NCBI GenBank assembly: GCA_011799875.1
Contig: CM022303.1
Span: 429,149,108 to 429,213,107, forward strand
Origin: Thinopyrum elongatum
Taxonomy: Eukaryota; Streptophyta; Magnoliopsida; Poales; Poaceae
Direction: 5' to 3'
DNA: 64,000 nucleotides
The notes beneath the pieces are model-generated. The model was not told where the DNA came from, did not search any database, and saw nothing but the letters and a program-made list of their open reading frames with translations. This document shows positions 41,861 to 53,628 of the stretch, in pieces; the first letter of the stretch is position 1; each line of letters opens with the position of its first letter. Both the position numbers and the translations under genes were made by a program.

Positions 41861-43454
41861 TGATGTGGCTTGAACTACATCAGTATTTCCCCAAAGAGGA
41901 AGGGATGATGCAGCACAGCGACGGTAGGTATTTCCCTCAGTGATGAGACCAAGGTTATCGAACCAGTAGGCGAATCACGCACCACTACATAAACAGTACC
42001 TGCACACAAATAACAAATACTTGCAACCCGACGTGTTAAAGGGATTGTCAATCCCTTTCGGGTAACGGTGCCAGAAATTGCCAAGTTGACGGGATAAAAA
42101 TATGATAGATTAGATAAATAGATCTTGAATAAACGCAAAATAAAATAAAGTGCAGCAAGGTATTTTTGGGTTTTTAGAAATATAGATCTGAAAATAAAAG
42201 CGAATAAAAATAGATCTTGAAGGCAAATATGATAAAGAAGAGACCCGGGGGCCGTAGATTTCACTAGTGGCTTCTCTCAAGAAAAATAGCATACGGTGGG
42301 TAAACAAAATACTGTTGGGCAATTGATAGAACTTGAAATAATTATGACGATATCCAGGCAATGATCATTATATAGGCATCACGTCCAAGATTAGTAGACC
42401 GACTCCTGCCTGCATCTACTACTATTACTCCACACATCGACCCCTATCCAGCATGCATCTAGTGTATTAAGTTCATGGAAAAAGGGATTAATGCAATAAG
42501 AACAATGACATGATGTAGACAAGATCTATTCATGTAGGAATTAGACCCCATCTTGTTATCCTTAATGGCAATGGTACATACGTGTCGTTTCCCCTTCTAT
42601 CACTGGGATCAAGCACCGTAAGATCGAACCCATCACAAAGCACCTCTTCCCATGGCAAGAAAAATCGATCTAGTCGGCCTAACTAAACCAAAGATTCGAA
42701 GAAGAAATACGAGGCTATAAGTAATCATGCATATAAGAGATCAAAAGACTCAAATAACTTTCATGGATAAAAACATAGATCTGATCATAAACTCAAAGTT
42801 CATCGGATCCCAACAAACACACCGCAAAAAGAGTTACATCAAATAGATCTCCAAGAGACCATTATATTGAGAATAAAAAGAGAGAGAATGGAAGCCATCT
42901 AGTACCTAACTACAGACCCGTAGGTCTACAATGAACTACTCACGCATCATCGGAGAGGCGCCAATGAGGATGATGAACCCCTCCGTGATGGTGTCTAGAT
43001 TGGATCTGGTGGTTCTGGAACTTGCAGCGGCCGGAACTGATTTTTGTCGACTCCCCTAGTGTTTCTGGAATATTGGGGTATTTATAGAGCAAAGGGGTGG
43101 TGTAGGAAGCCACCGAGGTGGGCACAAACCACCAGGCCGCGCCTGGCCCCCCAGGCGCGCCCAGGTGGGTTGTGCCCCCCTCAGGCCACCCCTCTGGTAC
43201 TTCTTTGGCCCATCCTGTGTCTTCTGGCCCAGAAAAATTCTCCAAAAAGTTTCGCTGCATTTGGACTCCGTTTGGTATTGATTTTCTGCGAAGTAAAAAA
43301 CAAGCAAAAAACAGCAACTGGCACTGGGCACTATGTCAATAGGTTAGTCCCAAAAAATGATATAAAGTTGCTATAAATGATTGTAAAACATCCAATAATG
43401 ATAATATAACAACATGGAACAATCAAAAATTATAGATACGTTGGAGACGTATCA
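41861..43454 (-). repeat. Athila-like element, 3' LTR (1,594 bp)
   Basis: This is the left LTR, partner of 46943-48521. A 13/14 inverted repeat, GGGCACAAACCACC and GGTGGGTTGTGCCC, lies at 43121-43134 and 43162-43175. It ends in the palindrome GATACG-N7-CGTATC (43435-43453). Confidence 0.88.
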
Positions 43455-45905
43455 GCATCCCCAAGCTCAATTCCTGCTCATCCTCGAGTAGGTAAATGAT
43501 AAAAACAGAATTTTTGATGTGGAATGCTGCCTAACATGTTCATCACATATTCTTTTCTTTGTAGCATGGACATTTGGACTTTTATATGATTCAAAGCAAT
43601 AGTCTAGTTTTATCATGAAGATTTCAATACTCAAGCATATCAACAAGCAACCATGTCTTTCAAAATATCAACACTAAAGCAAGTTATCCCTAGCCCATTA
43701 TGCTCAATCATTGATCCAATCATGAAACACACTCGCATATTAGCTACTCCAAATGCTCAAGTATGATCATAGTGCCCCTTAGTTGGTGCTTTATAAGAGA
43801 AGATGGAGACTAAAGTTAAAATAAAAATTGCATAAAGTAAAAGAAAGGCCCTTCATAGAGGGAAGTAGGGATTTGTAGAGGTGCCAAAGCTCAAAGCGAA
43901 AAAGAGAGAGATAAAAACATTTCGGGTGGCATGCTTTTCTTGTCAACAAAAATGATCGAGTAGTTCCATATACTTTCCATGCTTGATATATCATAGGCGG
44001 TTCCCAAACATAAAATAAAGTTTATTCCTTTTTCCACCATACTTTCACATTCCATGGCTAGCCGAATTCACGGGTGCCGTCATACCAACACTTTCCAAGG
44101 AATTTATTATTTGACAACATAAAGTAAATTCATTTTTCATTTCAGGACTGGGCAGCCCTAATACCTTTGCCGTACTCTTGTGCAATGACAAGTGAATAAA
44201 CACTCATCTTGAGAATAACACATCTAGGATGGAAAAATATCAGCCACCCCCTACGAGCACACAAAAGAGAAATTTATTTTGAAAATTAGAGATGGCACAT
44301 ACAAATTTGCTTAGAATGGCAAAAGAATACCACATATAGGTAGGTACAGTGGACTCATGTGGCAAAACTGGTTAAGGATTTTGGATGCAAAATTAGTGAT
44401 CATACTTAGTGCAAATGAAGGCTAGCAAAAGATTGAGAAGCATCCAACTAAGAAACAAAAAATCTCATAAGCGAGCATTAAGCATAACTAACACCAAATA
44501 ATGCACCACAAGTAGGATATAATTTCATTGCATAACTATTGACTTTCGTGCTTGCATAGGGAATCACAAACCTTAACACCAATATTCTTACTAAAGCATA
44601 ATTACTCATCAACATGACTCACATATTATATCAACAAAACTATTACAAGGAATCAAGTTTATTTTGTCCAATGATCTTCATGAAAGTTTTTATTATATCC
44701 CTCTTGAATATCTATCACTTTGGGACTAATTTCATATGTTGCTTTCGATAGCTCAAACAAATCTAAGTGAAGAACATGAGCATAAAAATTTTCTTCTCTC
44801 AAAATAATTGAAGTGAAGCATGAGAGAATTTCTTAATTTTTTTACTAATTCTCAAATAAATCTAAGTGAAGCATGAGAGCATTTCTTAAAATAAAATAAA
44901 GCGCACCATGCTCAAAAAGATATAAGTGAAGCACTAGAGCAATTCCATAGCTCATAAAGATTTAAGTGAAGCATAGAGAGCGATTCTAACAAGTCGTAGC
45001 ATAATTTTGGCTCTCTCAAATAGGTGTGTCCAGCGAGGATTCATGACTAAAAATAAAAAGCAAAACAAGCAAAGACTCAAGTCATACAAGACGCTCCAAG
45101 CAAAACTCATGATATGTGACGAATAAAAATATAGCTCCAAGTAAAATACCGATGGTCGTTAGAAGAAAGAGGGGATGCCACTCGGGCATCCCCAAGCTTA
45201 GTTGCCTGCTTCTCTTTTAGATAATATCTTGGGATGCCATGGGAATCCCCAAGCTTAGGATCTTCTTACTCCTTATTCCTTCATCCATCGTGATCTCACC
45301 CAAAACTTGAAAACTTTAATCACACAAAACTCAACAAAAACCTTCGTGAGATCGGTTAGTATAACAAAGCAAATCACTACTATAAGTACTATTGCAAACC
45401 CATTCATATTTTATTTTGGCATTATATCTACTGTATTCCAACTTTGCTATAGCTTATACCCTACAATACAAACCATAGATTCATCGAAATAAGCACACAA
45501 CACAAAGAAAACAGAATCTGTCAAAAACAGGACAGTCTGTAGCAATCTGAATACTTCTGTCACTCAAAAATTCTAAAAAATTAGGACAACGTGGGAAATT
45601 TGTATATCAATCATGTGTCAACAATTCAGGATTTTATCACACTTATGTTAAAACTGAGAATTGTTTTTCTGGAGGCAAAAGTTTTTGTTTTCAACAAGAT
45701 CAAATCAACTATCACCCAACATGATCCCAAAGGCTTTGCTTGGCACAAACACTAACTAAAACATAAAAAACACAATCATAACAGTATCATAATTGTGCAA
45801 ACACTCAAGAACAGAAAGAAAAATACAAAAATAAATTTTATTCATTGGGTTGCCTCCCAACAAGCGCTATCGTTTTATGCCCCTAGGTAGGCATAATGCA
45901 TAGAT
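43455..45905 (-). other. non-coding internal region of the Athila-like element
   Basis: About 2.4 kb of AT-rich DNA with stops in all frames. It starts with CATCCCCAAGCTCAATTCC, the polypurine tract side on the minus strand. A degenerate tandem repeat of about 50 bp (AAGTGAAGCATGAGAGCA-like) lies at 44755-44995. No pol gene remains. Confidence 0.75.
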
Positions 45906-46718
45906 CTAAGTGTTGTCATCTTTGTTTTCCAACTCTTCAATCAAACACTTGGAATTCTTCAAGGATTTAGCATACACATTTTCAATAACTATACTTCTAG
46001 GAACGAGATTGAAAAATTCATTCTTGCAAGTAGGATCTCTTATCACTTCAATAAAATTGGGGTGAATACTAATCATCTTATGATCTTCTTTATTATTATT
46101 ACTAGAAGTTGCACCCTTGTTCTTAGTAACCTGAGTAATCTTGCTAATTTTTGCAGGAGTTTTTTCAATAGTTTTAGTGGAAGCAAAAGCCGTGCTTAGA
46201 TTACTAAAGATCTCTTCCAATTTATCGATCCGGGAAGGGCTTTCTTCAATTCTTTCGTGAATTACGGTTCCCTTTTCTTTTAACAACTTAAAACCTCTCC
46301 CGCTTTTGATCCAATTTTACTAGCAAAATTATGCATCTTTTTATCCAAGTTCTCAAGATGTTCTTTAGTAAGCATTTTCTTTTCAATAGCATCTAGCCTT
46401 TCCATAACATGCTCGAGAGTCAAAGTTGTTTCATTAACCATAAGAGGTGGTGATCCCACTAAATTTCCCATAGCATTAAAGGCATCAAGAGAGGGGCACA
46501 TCAAGAAATTTCCACCGGTAATCGTATCAAGGATGAATCTATACCAAGTGGTGATGCCCACATAAAAACAGCGAAGAAGAACAATGGTGGATTGCTTACG
46601 GATAGATCTATTATGAGCATTGCAAATCCTATACCAAGCATCCTTTAAATTCCCCCCTTTGCATAAAGTTAAGAACCTCGTTCTCGGGGGTGCATGCAAT
46701 AGAAGAAGAACTATCCAT
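45906..46718 (-). pseudogene. Athila-like gag fragment
   Basis: The minus-strand ATG at 46718 (MDSSSSIACTPENEVLNF) shifts frame near 46640. It continues with LKDAWYRICNAHNRS and FYVGITTWYRFILDTITGGN, then TLEHVMERLDAIEKKML, and after another shift near 46283 ends with FIEVIRDPTCKNEFFNLVPR and a stop at 45906-45908. These segments match the capsid part and a C-terminal part of wheat Athila-type gag proteins as I remember them. The middle of gag and everything downstream is missing. Confidence 0.7.
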
Positions 46719-46914
46719 AATGGCAAAAAGCGATAAACAAAATTTGCACACAAAAACAGATCTGATGAGAAAACGGCAAACGAAAAAGAGGGCGAATAAA
46801 ACGGCAAATTTTTGTGAAGTGGGGGAGATGAAAATGAGAGGCAAATGGCAAATAATGTAAATTGCAAGGAGATGAGATTTGTGATTAGGAACCTGGTAGA
46901 TGTTGATGATGTCT

Positions 46915-46931
46915 CCCCGGCAACGGTGCCA
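46915..46931 (-). promoter_or_regulatory. Athila-like primer binding site
   Basis: The minus strand reads TGGCACCGTTGCCGGGG about 10 bases inside the right LTR. It is one base different from the TGGCGCCGTTG type used by Athila elements, which is described as complementary to an aspartate tRNA. Confidence 0.75.
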
Positions 46932-46942
46932 GAAATTCCTTT

Positions 46943-48521
46943 TGATGCGGCTTGAACTATGTCGGTATTTCCCCAAATAGGAAGGGATGATGCAGCACAA
47001 CGACGGTAGGTATTTCCCTCAGTGATGAGACCAAGGTTATCGAACCAGTAGGAGAATCACGCAACACTACGTAAATAGTACCTGCACACAAAGAACAAAT
47101 ACTTGCGACCCAACGTGTTAAAGGGGTGGTCAATCCCTTTCGGGTAACGGTGCCAGAAATTGTCAAGTTGACGGGATAAAAATATGATAGACTAGATAAA
47201 TAGATCTCGAATAAACACAAAATAAAATAAATGCAGCAAGGTATTTTTTGGGTTTTTGGAAATATAGATCTAAAAATAAAAGCGAACAAAAATAGTTCTT
47301 GAAGGCAAATATGATAAAGAAGAGACCCGGGGGCCATAGATTTCACTAGTGGCTTCTCTCAAGAAAAATAGCATACGGTGGGTAAACAAATTACTGTTGG
47401 ACAATTGATAGAACTTCAAATAATTATGAAGATATCCAGGCAATGATCATTATATAGGCATCACATCCAAGATTAGTTGACCGACTCCTGCCTGCATCTA
47501 CTACTATTACTCCACACATCGACCCCTATCCAGCATGCATCTAGTGTATTAATTTCATGGAAAAACGGAGTAATGCAATAAGAACGATCACATGATGTAG
47601 ACAAGATCTATTCATGTAGGAATTAGACCCCATCTTGTTATCCTTAATGGCAACGATACATACGTGTCGTTTCCCCTTCCGTCACTGGGATCAAGCACCG
47701 TAAGATCGAACCCATCACAAAGCACCTCTTCCCATGGCAAGAAAAATTGATCTAGTCGGCCTAACTAAACCAAAGATTTGAAGAAGAAATATGAGGCTAT
47801 AAGTAATCATGCATATAAGAGATCAAAAGACTCAAATAACTTTCATGGATAAAAACATAGATCTGGTCATAAACTCAAAGTTCATCGGATCCCAACAAAC
47901 ACACGGCAAAAAGAGTTACATCAAATAGATCTCCAATAGACCATTGTATTGAGAATCAAAAGAGAGAGAGGAATCCATGTAGCTACTAACTACGGACCCA
48001 TAGGTCTACAATGAACTACTCACGCATCATCGGAGAGGCACTAATGAGGATGATGAACCCCTCCGTGATGGTGTCTAGATTGGATCTGGTGGTTCTAGAA
48101 CTTACGGCGGCTGGAATTGATTTTAGTCAACTCCCCTAGGGTTTCTGGAATATTGGAGTATTTATAGAGCAAAGAGGCGGTGCGGGAGGCCACCGAGGTG
48201 GGCACAACCCACCAGCCCAGGCGCACCCAGGTGGGTTGTGCCCCCCTCGGGGCACCCCTCTGGTACTTCTTTGGCCCATCCTGTGTCTTCTGGCCCAGAA
48301 AAATTCTCCAAAATGTTTCGCTGCGCTTGGACTCCGTTTGGTATTGATTTTCTGCGAAGTAAAAAACAAGCAAAAAATAGCAACTGGCACTGGGCACTAT
48401 GTTAATAGGTTAGTTCCAAAAAATGATATAAAGTTTCTATAAAATGATTGTAAAACATCCAAGAATGATAATATAACAGCATGGAACAATAAAAAATTAT
48501 AGATACGTTGGATACGTATCA
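46943..48521 (-). repeat. Athila-like element, 5' LTR (1,579 bp)
   Basis: This is the right LTR. It has a perfect 14-bp inverted repeat, GGGCACAACCCACC/GGTGGGTTGTGCCC (48200-48213, 48230-48243), and a terminal palindrome GATACG-N7-CGTATC (48502-48520). Confidence 0.88.
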
Positions 48522-49180
48522 CTTGTTCACCTCTTAGACTCCGAGTAAGGTCCAAACTAATGTTAAAACTTGAGTTTTAAAATGCTTGTGGGGCACATAT
48601 CGAAGCAGCAATGAATAGTATCTATCTACTATCTGGTTCATCTGGGGTCGTCTATGTGTTTCATGTTGGGTGGGCAACAAATAGTAGATGATCTATCGTC
48701 TATCTTTTTAAACTGAAGCTATGATCTGCATGCTATCATTAGTTTTGGATCTATCCACTTGTTTGCTACCATCAGTCTTCATTTCTGCATGCACCCCTTA
48801 GGCCTTACATAATCTAACTATGTTTTTTTATTATGCATGTCAGTTATTGTACACAATCGTACTGAACATGTAGAGAAAAAGAGAAGACCGTTGCATGGGA
48901 ATATAATGTCATGCGGACACCGCTCCATGGTGGGCAAAGTGGGGCCCCCCTCCCCCCATTCTAGATTGTCTTCCAGTGGAAGATAACTGTTCAGAGGAGG
49001 ATTCAGAGGGAGCCGACCACTCCTATTACCCCCTGGGGTGTTTGCTCTAACCTGGCATGCTGATATTGGTCATATCATGCATACGGCACCTCGCATTGCT
49101 TACTTTATACATCTTATATGTCATCAACTTAGTTTAGATTTGCTTTGTGTGAATGCCACCTGTTTGGTTTCTATATCATA
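48522..49180 (+). other. 5' region of the CACTA 2 gene
   Basis: Mostly intron-like AT-rich DNA. Near 48975-49037 there is a degenerate copy of the acidic exon (GAGGAGGATTCAGAGG ... CCTGGG/GTGTTTGCTC), the first of the repeats described for the gene. Confidence 0.5.
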
Positions 49181-49341
49181 CTCCCACCATTCCTAAATAT
49201 TTGTCTTTTTAGAGGTTTCAACAAGTGACTACATACGGAGCAAAATGAGTGAATCTACACTCTAAAATATGTCTATATACATCCGTATGTGGTAGTCCAT
49301 ATGAAATCTCTAAAAAGACAAATATTTAGGAATTGAGGGAG
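49181..49341. mobile_element. Stowaway-type MITE (Tc1/mariner)
   Basis: This 161-bp element begins CTCCCACCATTCCTAAATAT and ends with the inverted counterpart ATATTTAGGAATTGAGGGAG. The outer 30 or more bases pair, including TTGTCTTTTTAGAG/CTCTAAAAAGACAA. TA precedes it at 49179-49180; the right flank is TG, probably a mutated TA. It is a non-coding passenger in an intron of the CACTA 2 gene and resembles the Thalos group. Confidence 0.9.
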
Positions 49342-49523
49342 TGTATGTGAATTATGCAATGCCATCTTCTTTAGCCAGGCATCATATACGTGAATCATGC
49401 AATGCCATCCTGTTTAGCCAGTTATCGTATATGTGAATTGTATTGTGCCATACTATTTTTTTTCATAATGTATTCCATTTGCCAACAATGTTTGTACATT
49501 CATCTACTCTTCCTGTGCATCAG
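49342..49523 (+). repeat. intronic minisatellite-like repeats of CACTA 2
   Basis: A unit of about 45 bp, ATCATATATGTGAATTATGC followed by ATGCCATCCTGTTTAGCCAG, is repeated here and again at about 49795-49915 and 50160-50560 with growing decay. It lies in introns between the duplicated exons. Confidence 0.7.
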
Positions 49524-51894
49524 CCATTTGAGTCGATCATAGGAAAATCTGGAGTGAAAACAATGTCTTCTGAGCAGTTAGTGCTACCTGTCGATGCAGA
49601 TTTCTTGTTGGTTACAGATAGCTCCCCAGAGGAGGATTCAGAGACAGATGACCAGTCGTATTCCCCCCCCCCCCCGAGGTGTATGCTCTAACTTGGCTGG
49701 GTTATATTACTCATATCATGCGTATGGTGTCTTGCATTGCCATGCCATCTGCTTAGATTAGACATGCTTTGTGTGAATGCCTCCTGTTTGCTTTCTATAT
49801 CAGATATGTGAATTATGCAATGCAGTGTTTTTAGCCAGTTATCATATATGTGAATTATGCACCGCCATCCTGTGTAGCTAGGCATCATATATGTGAATTA
49901 TCTCATGACATCCTTTTTTTCATTATGTATTCCATTTGTCGACAATATGTGTATATTGAACTACTCTTCATGTGTATCAGCCATTTGAGCCGGTTATGGA
50001 AAATCTGGAGTCAAAACGAGGTCTTCAGAGAAGGCAATGATACCTGTTGAAGCATATATCTCGATGGTTACAGGTAGCTCCTCAGAGGAGGATTTAGAGA
50101 CAGATGGCCAGTCCTATATCCCACCTGAGGTGTATGCTCTAAATTGCAATGATTATATTTCTCATACCATGCATATGGTGTCTTGCATTGCTTAGTTTAG
50201 ACAACATATACACAATATTCAATGACATCTGCTTAGTTTAGAGATCATACATGCGAGTGTCAGCTGCTTAGTATATGAATCAATTATGTGAATTATATCA
50301 TGACATCATGTATACTTAGACAACATATATGTGAATTATTTCATCCCAACCTATTTTAGAAAGACATCATATAGTATTGTCATGTCATCCTGTTTGGATA
50401 CTCATCATATGTTGAATTATGCCATTATATCTTGTTAAGTTATCCATCATATATCTCAAACTGTGTCATGCTATCATGTTTAGTTAGCCATCATATATGT
50501 GAAATTGTGTCATGCTGTCCTGTTTGGTTAGACAACATATATGTGAATTACCACATCTGTCTATCATACAATGTCTATACATTCAATTTCTTTTCTTTTT
50601 TATCAGCCATTTGAATTGGAGGGGGTGATGGCAGAATCTAAGGGAGTAAAAAACCTGTTCTTCAAAAAAGACGGTGCTACCCGTCGATGCAGGTAGAACC
50701 ATGGTTGTACTGGCCCACGAACTAGCCCCACCACACATAATCGAGACTCCTCCAAATTCTACACTTACACCGTTGGATAGAGAACCAGCTACACCCCATC
50801 TAACCCCAACCCCAGTGGATAGTAACCCACTTCTAGTTGACACAACTCCATGTCCACCACAAAGTACCCCCACACGAGCAGTTTGTAAAGCAACTGCAGT
50901 GCCCAAAGCACGAAGACCACCACAACGAACCCAAACTCCATGTTTAAAGCAGAAGAGCAACTGTTCTTAGGTCAGATTCCATAGCTATGGTCCATACTCC
51001 TTTGCTCTTGCATCACTGTATTTACTCATACCAACTAAATTCGAATTTGAAGGATCCAATTGAAACTCCAATGGCGCAACAGGTATGTTTTAAACCTATT
51101 TCTTTAACTAGATTGATGTTCTAACTTCTTGATCTATGTTGATTTCAGTTTCAGTTGTATAAACACTTATGTTCTCATGTCATGCATATTATAAGTGTTG
51201 TCAGTGTTGTGTAGTTTCCCACACTTATATTCTGTCTATGCTGCTGTGTCTTAAAAAGATATGATTTGAACTGTGTCTCTATCTTGATTTGGCAACATAA
51301 ACTAGAATGATATAGACAATACAGTGACCATAGTACATAGATATATGTTTGTTTCATGTTGTTATCCTATCCACCTTAGTACTGAATCGGTTTACCAAAA
51401 TGAGTTTCATATACTACATGCTAAACCTGTGATGTGTCTGCTTGTTTCTCTTGTAGAATGCGAATAGAATATTCGAGAAGAGCACCCCATTATGCAATGG
51501 TAGAGAAAGTAGTGCAAATAAGGTTCAAGATAGTGAGACAACCCTGTTGGTCTCCAAGAAAGGTGATAAAAACAATCTTGTAGACAGTGAGACAACCCCA
51601 AAGTCTTGCGTTGATGTAGTGTTTGAGTTACTGGCCACTACTGCTGGCACAAGCTCTTCTAACTCGCTGCCTGAATCACTTCGGCTTCTTCAGTCTCAGC
51701 TACAACCTGAAAGGCATCAGTCAGCTGTGCTGCGGCAAGAAGCCGAAGGACTGAGGAAGTCCCTGCAGAATTCAGATGCATACTTTCTGGTACAACAGCA
51801 AGCGCTGGATGATTTTAGCACCAAACAAGAGAAAATTAATAAGCTTGCTAAACTTCTTGCCACCATGGTGGTTATCCAGGATATCGTTTCTTGA
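49524..51894 (+). pseudogene. tnpA-like gene of CACTA 2 with repeated exons
   Basis: Candidate exons are 49524-49678, 49981-50129, 50607-51082 and 51457-51894, with CAG or TAG acceptors and GT donors. The first three start with the same PFE(S/P/L) sequence. The first two contain the acidic segment SSPEEDSETDDQSY or its relative. The third is longer and Pro/Thr-rich, with a frame change. The last exon is intact (146 codons): a duplicated DSETT motif, then FELLATTAGTSSSNSLPE, then a coiled coil (LQPERHQSAVLRQEAEGLRK ... QEKINKLAKLL), ending VIQDIVS. Position before the subterminal repeats and the coiled coil suggest the DNA-binding TnpA-type protein of CACTA elements. That is inference. Stops in the second and third exons make this copy inactive. 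Confidence 0.55.
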
Positions 51895-52150
51895 GCTCTT
51901 CTGAAGTGGTTTCAGTTCTGGACTTGTTTTGCTGCCGCGTTTATTTCCACTAGTGGCCAATTTAGACGCCTAGTGTATGTAATATGCTGCTTTGTTCACT
52001 ATATTTGCACTGGTGGCAAACTTTGATGCCCAGTGGATGTAATATTTGTAATAGTCGTAATAGCCTAGCATAAGTTGCTTGCTTATTTATTTCCTTATTG
52101 TCTTGTTTATTTTTTTGCATCTAGTAGCTGCAGTTCTTTTTTCGCGGTAA
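51895..52150 (+). other. 3' UTR-like region of the tnpA-like gene
   Basis: After the TGA, a block with AGTGGC, AAATTTAGACGCC and AGTG(T/G)ATGTAATAT appears twice (about 51950-51990 and 52010-52045), followed by several GTAATA words suitable for 3'-end formation. Confidence 0.5.
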
Positions 52151-52159
52151 CCTTTTTAT

Positions 52160-53010
52160 TTAGAACTAGGCCACAATAACCATGGGCAACATATGGACCA
52201 TTGTAACCATGGTCCTGCTGCCTGCTGTAGTGGGCCTCCTAAGGTCCGTATGATCCACGGGCCTTCTACGGGCCGTATAATCAATGTGACTTCTATGGGT
52301 CGTATGATCGATTGGCCAAACATGGGTCGTACTTTCGTGGACAACTAATGGATCGCAATATGGGCTGTTAACGGGCTATAATGGAAATCGTTTGTTTATG
52401 GGCCAACCATAACGGGCCGTTAATAGGCCCATGTGTACAACAGACTTAATTCCAACAGCAGGCATAACGGGTCGTTAATGGGCCATATTTGATGACGCTA
52501 TGAAAGCGGCCCAACAGATTAAAGGGCCACAAATGGGCCGACTTTAATGACGGGCTGAATTTGGCCCACAAGCGAAACAGACGAGTAACGGACCGTAAGT
52601 AATCGAATGCCGGAAATGAGCCCAATAATAAATGGGCCCTTAGAAGGCCGAAAGATAACATGGGCTGAAACAGCCCAATGGAATAATGGGCTGTTAACGG
52701 GTATAAAGCCATATACTGTTCATTATGGGCCAGTTTCACCATGGGCCGTTTATGGGCCAAGATTTACAAAGGGGCTCATATGGGCCAAAAGACGTCATGG
52801 GCCATACATGGGCCGGAAGTTACAATGGGTTGGAATCATATTGGATGGCCCATATGGCGCTACTGGGCCTAATTCGGATAGGCTATAACGGGCTGTGAGT
52901 TAGCGGGCTGTAAATGGGCTATATGCGAACAGACCGTTAACAGGCCTTCCGTGGGCCGGGCCGCTAACTTTTGACTAAGTCAAATGGGCCGTCCTTTTGA
53001 CCTAAATGGG
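52160..53010. repeat. GGGCC-rich subterminal array of CACTA 2
   Basis: More than 30 copies of ATGGGCC(G), CGGGCC, GGCCCA and close variants occur in both orientations, typically 12-35 bp apart and often as (A/T)(A/T)TGGGCCG. The array lies 440 bp inside the transposon end. Arrays of this kind bind the TnpA protein in CACTA elements. GGCCCA is also the core of plant site II promoter elements. Confidence 0.85.
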
Positions 53011-53239
53011 CCACTGTTGGGCCATGCCACATGTCCACGTATCATAGGCGCGTCCCTTCCATTTGCTGGATGACATCTGTCCCAGCACTGAGCTGACACG
53101 TGGATACTCCGGCGAATGCGAATTTTACACGTGGAAAATCCTCACTGGTTAGGGTTGTTAATGGGTTATCGGATCCGAACCGGAACCCGATAGCTTAACG
53201 GCGACCCGTTACGGTGGATGCCATGTGTCGGATACCCTT

Positions 53240-53452
53240 GACAAAAACATTTCCATGACGGGCGATTTATCGTCATGGTAGTGCACACTTCCATGATGAT
53301 AATTTTGTGATTGTCATGCAACACTTCTATGGCAGCACAGGTATGACTATCTTGATTCTGTCATAAAATCGTCATGGATGTACATGCATGACAGAAAATG
53401 TGACCTATTGTGACAAACACGTATCATCACGAAAGTGGTTTTTTTTGTAGTG
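53240..53452. repeat. CACTA 2 right terminal region
   Basis: Repeated CATGAC/GTCATGG words (53260-53400) lead to the terminal repeat ending TTGTAGTG at 53452. The pattern is typical of Triticeae CACTA ends. Confidence 0.8.
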
Positions 53453-53556
53453 ATACTTACAATATTCTTTGTCTCCCCTTGGGTCGAATCTATAAATTTG
53501 GGTTGAATACTCTACCATCGAAAACTATTGCGATCCCCTATACTTGTGGGTTAGCA
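53453..53556 (+). repeat. remnant of the Athila-like 5' LTR
   Basis: The last 104 bp of the LTR, ending CTTGTGGGTTAGCA. It is truncated on the left by CACTA 2. Confidence 0.75.
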
Positions 53557-53567
53557 AGACCTTTTTC

Positions 53568-53585
53568 TGGCGCCGTTGCTGGGGA
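53568..53585 (+). promoter_or_regulatory. Athila-like primer binding site
   Basis: TGGCGCCGTTGCTGGGGA begins 12 bp after the LTR. It is of the Athila type, described as complementary to an aspartate tRNA 3' end. Confidence 0.85.
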
Positions 53586-53628
53586 GCATAGCTATATTTG
53601 TTGACTCACATGGGATTTCTATCTATTT

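Larger units (their letters stand above)
41861..48521 (-). mobile_element. Athila-like LTR element, gag-only, non-autonomous
   Basis: LTRs at 41861-43454 and 46943-48521 begin TGATG(T/C)GGCTTGAACTA and end GATACGTTGGA(G/T)ACGTATCA. The flanks CCTGT (41856-41860) and CTTGT (48522-48526) form a target duplication with one mismatch. The primer site lies beside the right LTR on the minus strand, so the element reads right to left. The 3.5-kb internal region has only a gag-like pseudogene (46718-45906), followed by 2.4 kb without protease, RT or integrase. It must have used proteins of a related full element. It resembles the Triticeae Sabrina/WHAM group; the family name is a memory-based suggestion. 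Confidence 0.85.
48522..53452 (+). mobile_element. CACTA DNA transposon 2, right part
   Basis: The right end at 53452 reads GTTTTTTTTGTAGTG, which inverted is CACTACAAAAAAAACCACTT, a CACTA terminal repeat. Inside it lie a GGGCC-rich subterminal array (52160-53010) and a degenerate multi-exon gene ending at 51894. That gene-then-subterminal-array layout fits the tnpA side of an EnSpm/Caspar-type element. It interrupts the 5' LTR of the Athila-like element at 53453 (ATA, 53453-53455, is the likely 3-bp duplication). The left end and transposase gene lie outside the window, presumably beyond the Tat element. Confidence 0.78.

Noticed and set aside
41570..41873. Frame of 94 codons as a host gene fragment
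   Set aside because: It runs into the LTR, has no recognisable homology, and lies in a transposon remnant.
43040..43376. Open frames in the GC-rich LTR block
   Set aside because: They coincide with an inverted repeat in an LTR and are not shared with the partner LTR in length or frame.
50674..50970. Pro/Thr-rich frame as an independent gene
   Set aside because: It is part of the third repeated exon of the tnpA-like gene, in a shifted frame.
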